Shown: positions 9,787-18,109 of the stretch, one piece after another
Layout: every line of letters begins with the position of its first letter
Position numbering within the stretch: the stretch's first letter is position 1
From: Bacteroidota bacterium
Lineage (GTDB): Bacteria > Bacteroidota > Bacteroidia > JACPRZ01
Length of the DNA stretch: 64,000 bases
Assembly: GCA_016193485.1 (NCBI GenBank)
Contig: JACPRZ010000024.1
Coordinates: 1 to 64,000, forward strand
Reading direction: 5' to 3'
Translations under genes and position numbers: made by a program
Notes under the pieces: generated by a model
The model's database searches: none
The model's input: only the letters and a program-made list of their open reading frames with translations
What the model was told of the DNA's origin: nothing

Positions 9787-10584
9787 ATGGAACTGAATGA
9801 AATATACCAAGGTGACACGCTTGAACTGTGCAAGCAACTTGACCGCAACAGCGTTGATTTGATTGTTTGCGATGGACCTTACGGTGTTACGACAAATGCG
9901 TGGGACAAAGTAGCCGACATTCAAACATTCAATCTTGATCTTATTAAACTTTTTTCAAGAGTTCTCAAACCCGGTGGAGCGTTTTACCTTTTTGGCAAAG
10001 ACGACTGCGTTGACTATATTGATTACAGACCATATCTCACACTCAACAGAAAAATAATCTGGTATCAACCAAGCCGTCTTGCACAAGGACGATTGAATTA
10101 CACGAACAATTATGATTTGATTTGCTACTTCTCCAAAGGAAAAGCAAAGACATTTAATCTTGATGATATTCGTGTTCCGCAACTTGTGGAATTGGAACAC
10201 CGGCTGAGATGTGAAAAAGTTCCTTCGGTAACAAATGGACAATACGGAAAAACGAAATTCAATGATGACGGAAAAAATCCCGGTGATGTTTGGGGAGACA
10301 TTAAACAACTTACCTACAAATCAAAGGAACTCATAAGCAGAGAATTATTGAACACAATTCAAAAACCCGAAAAACTCATTAAACGAATTGTAAAAGCCAG
10401 TTCAAATGAAGGTGATTTGGTTTTAGACCCATTTTCCGGAGTAGGGACGACTTTTGCCGTTTGTAAAAAATTATTAAGAAACTTCATCGGGTTTGAATTG
10501 AATCCCGATTTTGTTGCAATCACAAAAGAGAGAATTGAGAAAATAAATTGGCAAAAGAATTCAGTTTGTTTAAAGGAAGAATGA
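9787..10584 (+). CDS. Site-specific DNA methyltransferase (N6-adenine/N4-cytosine, beta-class order)
   Basis: The 265-residue enzyme has the catalytic motif IV variant VCDGPYGV near residue 28 and the SAM-binding FxGxG motif DPFSGVGTT near residue 214, followed by a FIGFELNP segment. Motif IV before motif I is the beta-class order of the N6_N4_Mtase family (PF01555). It transfers a methyl group from SAM to adenine N6 or cytosine N4; the target site cannot be read from sequence. No restriction endonuclease gene is adjacent, so it is an orphan. The coding DNA is more A/T-rich than its neighbours, and a short decayed ORF follows, which suggests acquisition by transfer (inference). DGPY in place of DPPY occurs in some family members and need not mean inactivity. 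Confidence 0.88.
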   Translation: MELNEIYQGDTLELCKQLDRNSVDLIVCDGPYGVTTNAWDKVADIQTFNLDLIKLFSRVLKPGGAFYLFGKDDCVDYIDYRPYLTLNRKIIWYQPSRLAQGRLNYTNNYDLICYFSKGKAKTFNLDDIRVPQLVELEHRLRCEKVPSVTNGQYGKTKFNDDGKNPGDVWGDIKQLTYKSKELISRELLNTIQKPEKLIKRIVKASSNEGDLVLDPFSGVGTTFAVCKKLLRNFIGFELNPDFVAITKERIEKINWQKNSVCLKEE

Positions 10585-10616
10585 AATTGTTCGTAGGATA
10601 ATCAAGTTAAAGTAAA

Positions 10617-10760
10617 GTGATTTACGAAATCAGACCGAGTGTGTTAGTTGCAGAAACTGAAAGACAACTTGACCGTAGCAGGAATGCAATTTCTCATATA
10701 GGAATAAACGAGCATTGGGCGAAGGAAAACGGAAAAATTGTATACCAAGACAAGAAATAA
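10617..10760 (+). pseudogene. Small remnant ORF behind the methyltransferase
   Basis: A GTG at 10617 opens 47 codons ending at TAA 10758-10760, encoding a charged segment with ERQLDRSRNAISHIGINEHW. I do not recognise the family. It starts 33 bases after the methyltransferase stop and shares its A/T-rich composition. It could be the end of a decayed partner gene or a short real protein. The region 10761-10882 after it shows nothing clear. Confidence 0.25.
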
Positions 10761-10882
10761 ACACCCTCACTGCGTGGACTTGGCAAAAGACAGGCAGATC
10801 CGGGGTACTCGGGATAAAGTAATACACGCTTTCACCAAACCCAAAGCAGATATCCCACAAATGTCACCACACATTACCCCTT

Positions 10883-12979
10883 ATGCAACTCTCAATATGG
10901 TTTAAGGTTGTTTTATTCGGATGTTTCTATATTCCGCTGAACGGCTGCCAAAACCAGAAATCGCAAGTTATGATGACATATAAAGAGATTCCTTTGCTTC
11001 GGGGAACTAATGAAATAGTCCGTTTTGATTCCCTTACACCGGATAATGTTCTCCGTGCGGCAGAAATTTCGATACGCAATGCCGATTCGGTCGTAAAGGA
11101 TATTGTTGAATATGGGGGGGGTACATTTAATGAAATCCTGCTTCCGCTCGACAGGGTTTTTAACATCATAAAGCGTCTTTATTTTCCGCTTGACCTGCTG
11201 GTAGAGGTTCACCCTGATTCTGCCGTGCGGGAGGCGCTGGTAAAAGCGAAGCAGCAGGTTAAAACGTGCCAGAACGAATTATTTACCCGCGAAGAACTTT
11301 ACGGTTCGGTAAAAAAATATTCGGTGTCACCGGACGGACAATCGCTCACCGGGTACAAAAAGAAATTTCTTGAGGATATTCTCCTCCAGTTCCGCAGAAG
11401 CGGTATGGAGTTAACTGCAGAAAAGAGAAACCGGTATAAAGAACTTAAAGCGAAAATTGAGGAGTTGGGCACTCAGTATTCCCTGAATTCCGCCAAAGTG
11501 GATACGTTCCTTGAAATATCTGCAAGCGATACTGACGGATTGGATGCTTCATACCTTGAAAGCCGGAAAACCGGTAAGGGAACTTATAAAATCGGATTGG
11601 ATTATCCATCCTTCAGGCCCTTCATGCGGTACTGCAAAAATGAAAACCTGCGCAGGGAGATCTGGCGGCTTTTTGTAAACAGGGCTTATCCCAAAAACGA
11701 AACTTTATTGGACAGCGTTTTATTTTTCAGGGATGAATTGGCCAAATTACTCGGATATAATTCTTATGCGGAGTACAGTTTCGCTGCTAATATGGCCGGT
11801 ACGACAATTGCCGTTTGGGAGTTTGAAAATTCCCTCAGAGAAATGGTATATCCGAAAGGGGAACTTGATGTGAAAAAGTTATCTGAAATAAAATCTGCAT
11901 TTGGTAAAAATAGCGAACTGCTTCAGGAATGGGAAATTTCATTCTTTGAAAATATCCTGAAGGAAAAGGAGTATAATCTTGATGACAGGATTTTACGGGA
12001 ATATTTTGAATTGAATTCAGTTATTAACGGACTCTTCCGGATCACGCAAAAACTGCTCGGTTTGCGTTATGAGGAAATTATCAATCCGAAAGTATGGCAC
12101 CCGGAAGTGAGGGTATTCAATTGCTTTGACGTGGCAACGGGTAAACTGAAAGGACGTTTTTACCTTGACCTTTTTCCAAGAAAGGACAAGTATTCCCATG
12201 CAGCGATGTTTACAATTACCCCGGGAAGAAAGATGGAAAACAATGATTGGGAAATTCCCGAAGCAGCCCTTGTTTGTAACTTTTCGAAACCCGAAGGCGA
12301 TAAACCGTCATTGCTGTATCATGGGGAAGTGGAGACGTTTTTTCATGAATTCGGGCATCTCCTGCACGGCATTGCATCAACTGCAGAACTTGCTTACCAG
12401 AGCGGTCCTGAAGCGTGCATGCTTGATTTTGTTGAGGCGCCTTCGCAGATATGGGAAAACTGGTCCTATCATAAAGAATCACTTGATCTTTTTGCAAAAC
12501 ATTACAAAACCGGTGAGCCGATACCTGCCGGACTGGTACAGAAACTGATCTCCCAAAAACATCTTAACTCAGGTATTGACGCACTTCGCCAGATCTATTA
12601 CGGAACCTTTGCATTGACGCTCCATGACAAATATGTACCCTACGCCAGCGAATCAATCATCGCTATTTCCCACCGCCTCCGCAGGGAAATTACCGGGTTT
12701 ACCCCTCTTCCGGATGACCACTTTGAATGTTCTTTCGGACACCTGATCGGTTATGATGCCGGCTATTATTCCTATATGTGGTCAAAAGTTTATGCGCAGG
12801 ATATGTGGTCGGTATTTGAGGAGAAGGGTCCACTGAATCCTGCGACAGGTGAATTATACCGCGAAAAAATTCTTGCCCCGGGGGGGAGCGCTCATCCGCT
12901 TGAACTGGTAAAGACCTTCCTCGGACGTAAACCGGATAATAAAGCGCTTTTAAAAGAACTCGGACTTGAGGTGGAGTGA
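10883..12979 (+). CDS. M3 family zinc oligopeptidase, lipoprotein
   Basis: The 698-residue protein starts with a lipoprotein signal (LNGC lipobox, Cys at about residue 22), so it is likely anchored in a membrane facing the periplasm or surface. The metallopeptidase M3 (thimet oligopeptidase/Dcp-like) domain fills the rest. The zinc motif HEFGH is at residues 488-492, with the third ligand Glu in the EACMLDFVEAPSQIWENW segment just after. The conserved GHLIGYDAGYYSYMWSKVYAQDM region lies near residues 620-640. It cleaves oligopeptides. The stop is one base before the next gene, so the two are probably transcribed together. Length matches the family. Confidence 0.92.
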   Translation: MQLSIWFKVVLFGCFYIPLNGCQNQKSQVMMTYKEIPLLRGTNEIVRFDSLTPDNVLRAAEISIRNADSVVKDIVEYGGGTFNEILLPLDRVFNIIKRLYFPLDLLVEVHPDSAVREALVKAKQQVKTCQNELFTREELYGSVKKYSVSPDGQSLTGYKKKFLEDILLQFRRSGMELTAEKRNRYKELKAKIEELGTQYSLNSAKVDTFLEISASDTDGLDASYLESRKTGKGTYKIGLDYPSFRPFMRYCKNENLRREIWRLFVNRAYPKNETLLDSVLFFRDELAKLLGYNSYAEYSFAANMAGTTIAVWEFENSLREMVYPKGELDVKKLSEIKSAFGKNSELLQEWEISFFENILKEKEYNLDDRILREYFELNSVINGLFRITQKLLGLRYEEIINPKVWHPEVRVFNCFDVATGKLKGRFYLDLFPRKDKYSHAAMFTITPGRKMENNDWEIPEAALVCNFSKPEGDKPSLLYHGEVETFFHEFGHLLHGIASTAELAYQSGPEACMLDFVEAPSQIWENWSYHKESLDLFAKHYKTGEPIPAGLVQKLISQKHLNSGIDALRQIYYGTFALTLHDKYVPYASESIIAISHRLRREITGFTPLPDDHFECSFGHLIGYDAGYYSYMWSKVYAQDMWSVFEEKGPLNPATGELYREKILAPGGSAHPLELVKTFLGRKPDNKALLKELGLEVE

Positions 12980-12980
12980 A

Positions 12981-15278
12981 ATGAAATTTTTTAGCATTTA
13001 CCGTTCATTGTTTCTTCTCATTTTATTCATCTTCTTTTTTCTTCGTTCTTCCGGAAACCCAAACGGGACAGAAGATGTTTTTAACCGGCAGACAGATTCC
13101 CTTGAAAAACTCATCCCTGTTATCCTTGTTGATACTCAGAAATTTGAATTACTCGATAAACTGAGCAGGTTATTTAAGCAGAGGGATCCCTCCAAAGCAC
13201 TTCATTATGCAACATTATCCATGGAAGTCGCACAGAAAACGGGGTTTAAAAATTACATCGCGACAAGTTACCTGAGAATAGGGGTGCTCCTGCATAACAA
13301 AGGTGAATTCAATAAAGCTCTTTCATACCACCGGAAGGCAGCCCTGCTATACAAGGATTACTGGCCTTTACCAGGGTTTGCAAATTCCATCCACAATATC
13401 GGTCTGGTTTACGATTATATGGGTAATTACAACCAGGCAATCCGGTTTTACCTGCTCGCATTAAAATTAAAGGAGGCATCAGATCATCATGACAAAAATG
13501 ATTTAGCCCTGACAATGAATAATCTCGGACTTGTTTTCTTTTATGTGAACAGTTTTGATAAAGCCCTTGAATACCACAATAAAACATTACAGATCAGGAT
13601 CGAAAAAGGTGACAGCAACGGAATGGGTTCAGCGCATTGCAATATCGGAATTGTCTATGGTGCCAGGGGAGATTATGATAATGCGTTGGAGCATTTTACC
13701 AAAGCGTTATCCTGCCTGGAAAAAAAAGGAGACAGAAAATTCCTGGCTAATATTCTTGCCAACATATCAAAAGTATATACGGCTAAAAAAGATTTTTCTA
13801 ACAGCATTGACTTTATTACACGGGCATTTTACCTGTATAAGTCAATGGATGACCCGTACGGTATGGCAGGTGCGTTGAACACACTCGGTGGGCTGTATGT
13901 ACGGTCAGGTAATTTAGACCTGGCTGATAGTTCGTATTCCGATGCATTGATTATGGGACAGAAAATCGGTGCGAAGGAAAAAATAAAAGATAGTTATGAG
14001 GGGCTAACAGAAATTTTCAAACTGAAAAAAAATTATTTCCGTGCATACGAAATGATCTGCAGGTTATCAGAAATAAAAGACACCATTCTGAATGAACAAA
14101 TGTCAAAACAAATTACCGAGATGCAGACAAAATATGAAACTGAAAAGAAGAAAAAAGAGATAGCACTGCAGAAGGCCGAGATAGGAAAAAAGGAAGCAGT
14201 CATAAATCAGCAAAATATTCAAAGGATGGCATTGGGTGCAGGTATTCTCCTGATGGTAATATTAGCAACAGTAATTTACAAGGCCTACCACAGCAAAAAG
14301 AAAACGAATGTAATCATAACGGCACAGAAACAGGAAGTTGAATCCCAGAAGAAACTTATTGAGGAGAAAAACAATAATATCACGGAAAGTATTGAATACG
14401 CGGGATACATTCAAAAAGCTGTTTTACCGGAAGATGAGGAGTTCAGGTCGTTTTTTCCGGATTCTTTCATTTTGTACCGGCCAAGAGATATAGTGAGCGG
14501 AGATTTTTATTGGATAGCACAGCCCCCCCAACCCCCCGAAGGGGGGATTTATTATTCTCAAACCCCTTCTGTCAAAGGTCATTTGGGCTTTGCTTCTCAG
14601 AACCCCCCTTCGGGGGGCAGGGGGGCCGTGCTTCTTGCCGTTTGCGACTGCACTGGTCATGGCGTACCGGGCGCTTTCATGAGCATGCTTTGCACGGCAC
14701 TCCTCAATGAAACGGTGAACGACAAGGGCATTACGGAACCCGATAAAATATTGGAGAATGTGCGATCGGGGATCATTGCCGCATTAAAACAGAAAGGCAG
14801 AAGGGGAGAGGCAAAAGACGGAATGGATGCCGTATTGATTAAAATGGCAAGACCAAATTCAGAAGGAGGATTGCCGGTATTGGAAATTGCTGCGGCAAAT
14901 AATCCGTGTTATATCGTGAGTAACGGAGTACTGAGTGAATACAAACCTGACAGGTTTCCTGTTGGTGTTTACGAAGGGGAGATGAGCCCGTTCACATTGC
15001 AGAAAACAACCCTCAATCCGGGTGATATGCTATACGCCATCTCCGATGGCTTAGAAGACCAGTTAGGCGGAAGCCCCCCTCTATCCCCCCAAAGGGGGGA
15101 AATGAAAACCCCATTTTATGGTAAAAAGTTCAAGTCATCCCGTTTGAAGGAACTTCTTCAATCAATTTCATCCAGGCAAGTAGCGGAACAAAAACAAATT
15201 CTTGAAAAAACACTGGAAGAATGGAAAGGTGCCGGTGAACAGACCGATGATATTAGCGTCATTGGCATACGTATATGA
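12981..15278 (+). CDS. TPR sensor protein with SpoIIE/PP2C-type phosphatase domain
   Basis: This is a 765-residue protein from ATG 12981, chosen over a TTG at 12966 that overlaps the upstream gene. A signal/TM segment is at residues 5-22, then TPR repeats over ~60-360 (repeats like ALEYHNKTLQIRIEKGD), a coiled coil, one TM helix (~417-438) and a cytoplasmic SpoIIE phosphatase domain starting SIEYAGYIQKAVLP at ~470. Metal-binding motifs are visible: SGDFYWI, CDCTGHGVPGAFMS, AISDGLEDQ and the final TDDISVIGIRI. Proteins of this type dephosphorylate anti-sigma-antagonist or similar partners in response to a signal. Two palindromic GC-rich repeat elements are inserted in frame in the catalytic domain, at 14523-14624 and 15073-15100, adding about 34 and 9-16 residues. 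Confidence 0.9.
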   Translation: MKFFSIYRSLFLLILFIFFFLRSSGNPNGTEDVFNRQTDSLEKLIPVILVDTQKFELLDKLSRLFKQRDPSKALHYATLSMEVAQKTGFKNYIATSYLRIGVLLHNKGEFNKALSYHRKAALLYKDYWPLPGFANSIHNIGLVYDYMGNYNQAIRFYLLALKLKEASDHHDKNDLALTMNNLGLVFFYVNSFDKALEYHNKTLQIRIEKGDSNGMGSAHCNIGIVYGARGDYDNALEHFTKALSCLEKKGDRKFLANILANISKVYTAKKDFSNSIDFITRAFYLYKSMDDPYGMAGALNTLGGLYVRSGNLDLADSSYSDALIMGQKIGAKEKIKDSYEGLTEIFKLKKNYFRAYEMICRLSEIKDTILNEQMSKQITEMQTKYETEKKKKEIALQKAEIGKKEAVINQQNIQRMALGAGILLMVILATVIYKAYHSKKKTNVIITAQKQEVESQKKLIEEKNNNITESIEYAGYIQKAVLPEDEEFRSFFPDSFILYRPRDIVSGDFYWIAQPPQPPEGGIYYSQTPSVKGHLGFASQNPPSGGRGAVLLAVCDCTGHGVPGAFMSMLCTALLNETVNDKGITEPDKILENVRSGIIAALKQKGRRGEAKDGMDAVLIKMARPNSEGGLPVLEIAAANNPCYIVSNGVLSEYKPDRFPVGVYEGEMSPFTLQKTTLNPGDMLYAISDGLEDQLGGSPPLSPQRGEMKTPFYGKKFKSSRLKELLQSISSRQVAEQKQILEKTLEEWKGAGEQTDDISVIGIRI
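14523..14624 (+). repeat. Composite palindromic repeat inserted in frame in the phosphatase gene
   Basis: Two inverted copies of a C6-AA-C6-GAA-G6 unit flank a ~56-base core (14547-14602). Inner palindromes are at 14532-14546 and CCCCCCTTCGGGGGG at 14603-14617. The insert is a multiple of three and encodes PPQPPEGG ... NPPSGGRGA between SGDFYWIAQ and the AVLLAVCDCTGHG motif, where family members normally have a short loop. Confidence 0.8.
15073..15100 (+). repeat. Second GC-rich palindromic repeat in the phosphatase gene
   Basis: C6-T-CTAT-C6-AAA-G6, read in frame as PPLSPQRGE, lies just after the SDGLEDQLGG motif. It is a one-sided version of the unit at 14523-14624 and of the one at 52806-52836. 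Confidence 0.7.
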
Positions 15279-15317
15279 ATTAATATATTTCATGTTTTGA
15301 GCAATGAATAGGATAAA

Positions 15318-15380
15318 AACATCCTGACTGACCGAAGGGAGCGTCAGGATGATGTAACGGTTATTGGAATTAGAGTATAA
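15318..15380 (+). pseudogene. 3' tail of a lost SpoIIE phosphatase paralogue
   Basis: Codons from 15321 to the TAA at 15378-15380 read ILTDRRERQDDVTVIGIRV, which matches the end of SpoIIE phosphatases and the neighbour's own end, TDDISVIGIRI. A stop codon precedes it (15309-15311). The segment overlaps a hairpin with arms CATCCTGAC/GTCAGGATG. Read as the remnant of a tandem paralogue whose body has been deleted. Confidence 0.6.
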
Positions 15381-15443
15381 AATTTTCCCGACACGTCTCT
15401 TGTCGTTGCACTTTTCGTATTTTCGTAAATAATTTATTTTTCG

Positions 15444-16280
15444 TTGATTATAATAAAATCTTCTGGTGAAAATGTCCCTTTTGATCCCGGCAAATTCCGG
15501 AGGTCGTTGGAAAGGGTGGGTGCCGCTTCAGGAACCGTTGAGGAAATTTTTGTCCGCCTGGAACCCGAATTACGTGAAGGAATTACTACAAAAAGGTTAT
15601 ACCAGAAAGCGTTTAACCTGCTCAAAACACTCGCTACCCCCCCGCTTGCCGCCAAATATAAAATCAAAAACGCAATAATGGAACTCGGTCCCTCCGGTTA
15701 TTCTTTTGAAAAATACATCTCCCGGCTCTTATCGCAGCAGGGTTATGAATGTGCAGTTGGAATGATAATGAAGGGAAAATGCGTTCAGCATGAAGTGGAT
15801 GTTGTGGCGAAGAAAGAGAACCGCGTGATAATTGCGGAATGTAAATTTCATAACCACCAGGGTAAAAAATGCGATGTTAAAATTCCGTTGTATGTTTACG
15901 CTCGATTTAAAGATCTGGAAGCACGGTGGAATGACGATCCCTCCTTTTCAGGAAAGGAGATTAGTTGCTGGATAATCACCAATACCCGTTTTTCTGAAGA
16001 CGCTATTGAATACGGAAATTGTATGGGAATACACCTGATCGGATGGGACTATCCTTCACAGGGCAATTTGCGTGAAAGGATTCATCTTGCCGGGTTATAT
16101 CCGGTTACCTCAATGACCTGCCTGACCAGGAAAGAGAAAAAAATCCTTCTTGAAAAAGAGGCGGTGTTATGCAGGGATATTGTTGAACAAACCAATATCC
16201 TTGCTGTAACGGGATTCCGCCAGAACAGGATTAATAATATTATTGCTGAAGCAAAAGAGTTGTGCGGAATAAAAGATTAA
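15444..16280 (+). CDS. ATP-cone domain protein fused to a restriction-endonuclease-like (Mrr/PD-(D/E)xK) domain
   Basis: The 278-residue protein has an N-terminal ATP-cone (~residues 1-85: IIKSSGENVPFDPGKFRRSL ... GITTKRLYQKAF), the nucleotide-binding module best known from ribonucleotide reductases and NrdR. A nuclease-like domain follows at ~90-215 (SGYSFEKYISRLLSQQGYE ... HEVDVVA ... VIIAECKFH). The Asp in EVDVVA and the Glu-x-Lys of AECKFH give the PD-(D/E)xK catalytic pattern. A C-terminal ~60-residue helical tail completes it. The start is a TTG at 15444; no ATG lies close to the domain start. This domain pair is known in Bacteroidota and its role is unclear; nucleotide-gated nuclease activity is inference. 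Confidence 0.8.
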   Translation: MIIIKSSGENVPFDPGKFRRSLERVGAASGTVEEIFVRLEPELREGITTKRLYQKAFNLLKTLATPPLAAKYKIKNAIMELGPSGYSFEKYISRLLSQQGYECAVGMIMKGKCVQHEVDVVAKKENRVIIAECKFHNHQGKKCDVKIPLYVYARFKDLEARWNDDPSFSGKEISCWIITNTRFSEDAIEYGNCMGIHLIGWDYPSQGNLRERIHLAGLYPVTSMTCLTRKEKKILLEKEAVLCRDIVEQTNILAVTGFRQNRINNIIAEAKELCGIKD

Positions 16281-16303
16281 TAAACCTTCAAATCCGGATT
16301 ATT

Positions 16304-16843
16304 ATGAAAACATATTTTATTTTATTCTTTTTACTTGCGGGTAATTTTTTATCCGTTGCCCAGAATAAAAATATTTATGACTTTACCGTTAAGGACATAG
16401 ACGGAAACGATTTCAATTTCGGACAATTGAAGGGCAGGAAAATTATGATAGTCAATACCGCTTCGGAATGTGGTTTTACACCGCAATACAAAGACCTGGA
16501 AAAACTGTACCGGACCTACCGCGACAGCGGGTTCGTGATTGTAGGGTTCCCGGCAAATAATTTTGGCGGACAGGAGCCGGGCACTGATGCCCAGATTAAG
16601 GAATTTTGCACAAAGCAGTTCAATGTCACTTTTCCGATGATGGCAAAAATTTCAGTCAAAGGAGATGATATGCATCCTTTGTACCGCTGGCTGACTGATA
16701 AAAAAGAAAATGGCGTATCGGATGCGGATGTGAAATGGAACTTTCACAAATTTTTTATTGATGAAAAGGGTATATGGTACAAATCGGTTTCGACTATGAC
16801 TTCACCGCTTAATAATGAAATTACCGAATGGATTATTAAGTGA
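16304..16843 (+). CDS. Exported glutathione peroxidase (thiol peroxidase GPx family)
   Basis: A 179-residue protein from ATG 16304; an upstream in-frame start at 16262 overlaps the preceding gene and is less likely. The signal peptide MKTYFILFFLLAGNFLSVAQ points to the periplasm. The catalytic tetrad is visible: Cys56 in NTASECGFT (Cys rather than selenocysteine), Gln in ANNFGGQEPG, and Trp and Asn in VKWNFHKF. It reduces peroxides with thioredoxin- or glutathione-like donors. It starts 23 bases after the nuclease-like gene and ends 18 bases before the sigma factor gene, so it may share their transcript. Confidence 0.93.
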   Translation: MKTYFILFFLLAGNFLSVAQNKNIYDFTVKDIDGNDFNFGQLKGRKIMIVNTASECGFTPQYKDLEKLYRTYRDSGFVIVGFPANNFGGQEPGTDAQIKEFCTKQFNVTFPMMAKISVKGDDMHPLYRWLTDKKENGVSDADVKWNFHKFFIDEKGIWYKSVSTMTSPLNNEITEWIIK

Positions 16844-16861
16844 TGTGAAACGATAATTTTC

Positions 16862-17434
16862 ATGGAACAATATCCCCACGTTCTTGACCCAGGTCAATGG
16901 ATTGACCGGTATGCCGGTACACTGTTCAAATTTGCTGTAACCAGGGTAAGTAACTCCGAATTATCAAAAGACCTGGTTCAGGAAACTTTTTTGTCCGCAC
17001 TGAAAAATGCAGGTAGTTTCAGGGGTGAAGTGACCGAACTTAACTGGCTTTACGCTATTCTTAAAAACAAAATAATTGATTACTATAGGAGTAAGGCCAA
17101 GTTGGTCGTCAGGGAAATTCAGGAAGCGGAAAAAGAGATCAATTCATATTTTGATGAAGAGGGCAACTGGCAGTCACCGGCAAGACCTGCGGACTGGAAA
17201 TTGAGTTATTCGGATAGCGCTGAAGCAAGCGAGTTTTATGAAGTGATTGAAAGATGCAAAAGAAAATTAGCCGAACTGCAGAATGTTGTTTTCACAATGA
17301 AATATCTGGATGAAAAATCATCGGAAGAAATCTGTAAGGAACTTGAAATATCATCGTCTAACTTCTGGGTACTGGTTCACCGTGCGCGGTTGCAGATGAG
17401 GCAGTGCCTTGAAAAAAACTGGTTTATAAAATAA
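16862..17434 (+). CDS. ECF-type sigma-70 family RNA polymerase sigma factor
   Basis: The 190-residue protein has sigma region 2 at ~15-85 (LFKFAVTRVSNSELSKDLVQETFLSAL ... LYAILKNKIIDYYR, the latter binding -10 DNA) and region 4 at ~135-185 (FTMKYLDEKSSEEICKELEISSSNFWVLVHRARLQMRQCL, a helix-turn-helix). Regions 1.1 and 3 are absent, as expected for ECF factors. The gene is followed after 13 bases by a small protein with a zinc anti-sigma motif, the usual sigma/anti-sigma order. The target genes are unknown; the nearby peroxidase, Cys-rich protein and thioredoxin-like protein are candidates (inference). Confidence 0.92.
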   Translation: MEQYPHVLDPGQWIDRYAGTLFKFAVTRVSNSELSKDLVQETFLSALKNAGSFRGEVTELNWLYAILKNKIIDYYRSKAKLVVREIQEAEKEINSYFDEEGNWQSPARPADWKLSYSDSAEASEFYEVIERCKRKLAELQNVVFTMKYLDEKSSEEICKELEISSSNFWVLVHRARLQMRQCLEKNWFIK

Positions 17435-17447
17435 TAATTCACTATCC

Positions 17448-17687
17448 GTGAAAATATTATTTATCAATTGCAAAGAAGCCACTCTATTTGTTCTCAGAAA
17501 AGAAGAGGGTAAGACCACAGCGGGTGATAATTTCCGCCTTGCACTGCATCTATTACTTTGTAAATTTTGTGCTATTTTCAGCAGGCAATCCGCTTTTATT
17601 GCAAAACAAGTAAAGCGCCTGCATTCCTCTGCCACCTTATCAGGGGATGACTTATTGAAGATGAAAAGATCGCTTGGAATTGGGTAA
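17448..17687 (+). CDS. Small cytosolic zinc-binding anti-sigma-like protein
   Basis: A 79-residue protein from a GTG start. It carries Cys8 in NCKEATLFVLRKEEGK and the ZAS motif HxxxCxxC as His34-Leu-Leu-Leu-Cys38-Lys-Phe-Cys41. This is the hallmark of zinc-binding anti-sigma factors, several of which (RsrA type) release their sigma factor when the thiols are oxidised. There is no transmembrane helix, so a soluble sensor is suggested. Its position 13 bases after the ECF sigma gene supports the pairing. The basic C-terminal half (AKQVKRLHSSATLSGDDLLKMKRSLG) is unassigned. Redox sensing is inference from the motif and the neighbouring peroxidase. Confidence 0.7.
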   Translation: MKILFINCKEATLFVLRKEEGKTTAGDNFRLALHLLLCKFCAIFSRQSAFIAKQVKRLHSSATLSGDDLLKMKRSLGIG

Positions 17688-17793
17688 TCCGGGTAATTCT
17701 TGCCTAAAAACCACTACCTCTGTAAGGTTTCCAACCTCCCTTCCGTCTTACCATGCAAATAATCTCATTTATTAACTCTAAAAAAAATCAATC

Positions 17794-18102
17794 ATGAAAC
17801 ATTTCCTGATTATCCTTATGCTTGCGGGGTTTTCGGCAAATCTCCGGGCGCAAAACGCGAAAACAACGGACGACAAAGCAGTCGTTACAACCGAATCTGC
17901 AAAGAAACATGTATGTACAGCCGCATGTTCGAACAGCAAACACCTTTTTGCCTGCGGTGAAGAAGGGCATAAATGCGGGAAAACCTGCAAAAAATCCGGG
18001 AAGGAGCATGTTTGCACTTCCGCCTGTAGTGACGGTAAACATGCTCTCGCCTGCGGTGAAAAAGGACATGTGTGCGGGAAGGAATGTAGTGCGAAGAAAT
18101 AA
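17794..18102 (+). CDS. Small exported Cys/His-rich protein with two metal-binding-like repeats
   Basis: A 102-residue product. Residues 1-20 are a signal peptide ending LRAQ. Two tandem 27-residue repeats follow, at 39-65 and 72-98, spaced by 33 residues. Each has five Cys and three His in the same pattern: HVC-x3-C, then KH, then ACGE-x-GH-x-CGK-x-C (Cys41, 45, 54, 61, 65 and His39, 50, 59 in the first). This spacing suggests zinc or copper binding or disulfide pairs; I do not recognise a named family. It follows the sigma/anti-sigma pair after 106 bases and is 7 bases upstream of the next gene. Confidence 0.75.
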   Translation: MKHFLIILMLAGFSANLRAQNAKTTDDKAVVTTESAKKHVCTAACSNSKHLFACGEEGHKCGKTCKKSGKEHVCTSACSDGKHALACGEKGHVCGKECSAKK

Positions 18103-18109
18103 TTTTTAA

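Noticed and set aside
10630-10860. 76-codon minus-strand frame behind the methyltransferase
   Set aside because: No features; composition and position suggest chance in a decayed A/T-rich stretch.
16469-16471. Selenocysteine in the glutathione peroxidase
   Set aside because: The catalytic codon is TGT (Cys), not TGA.
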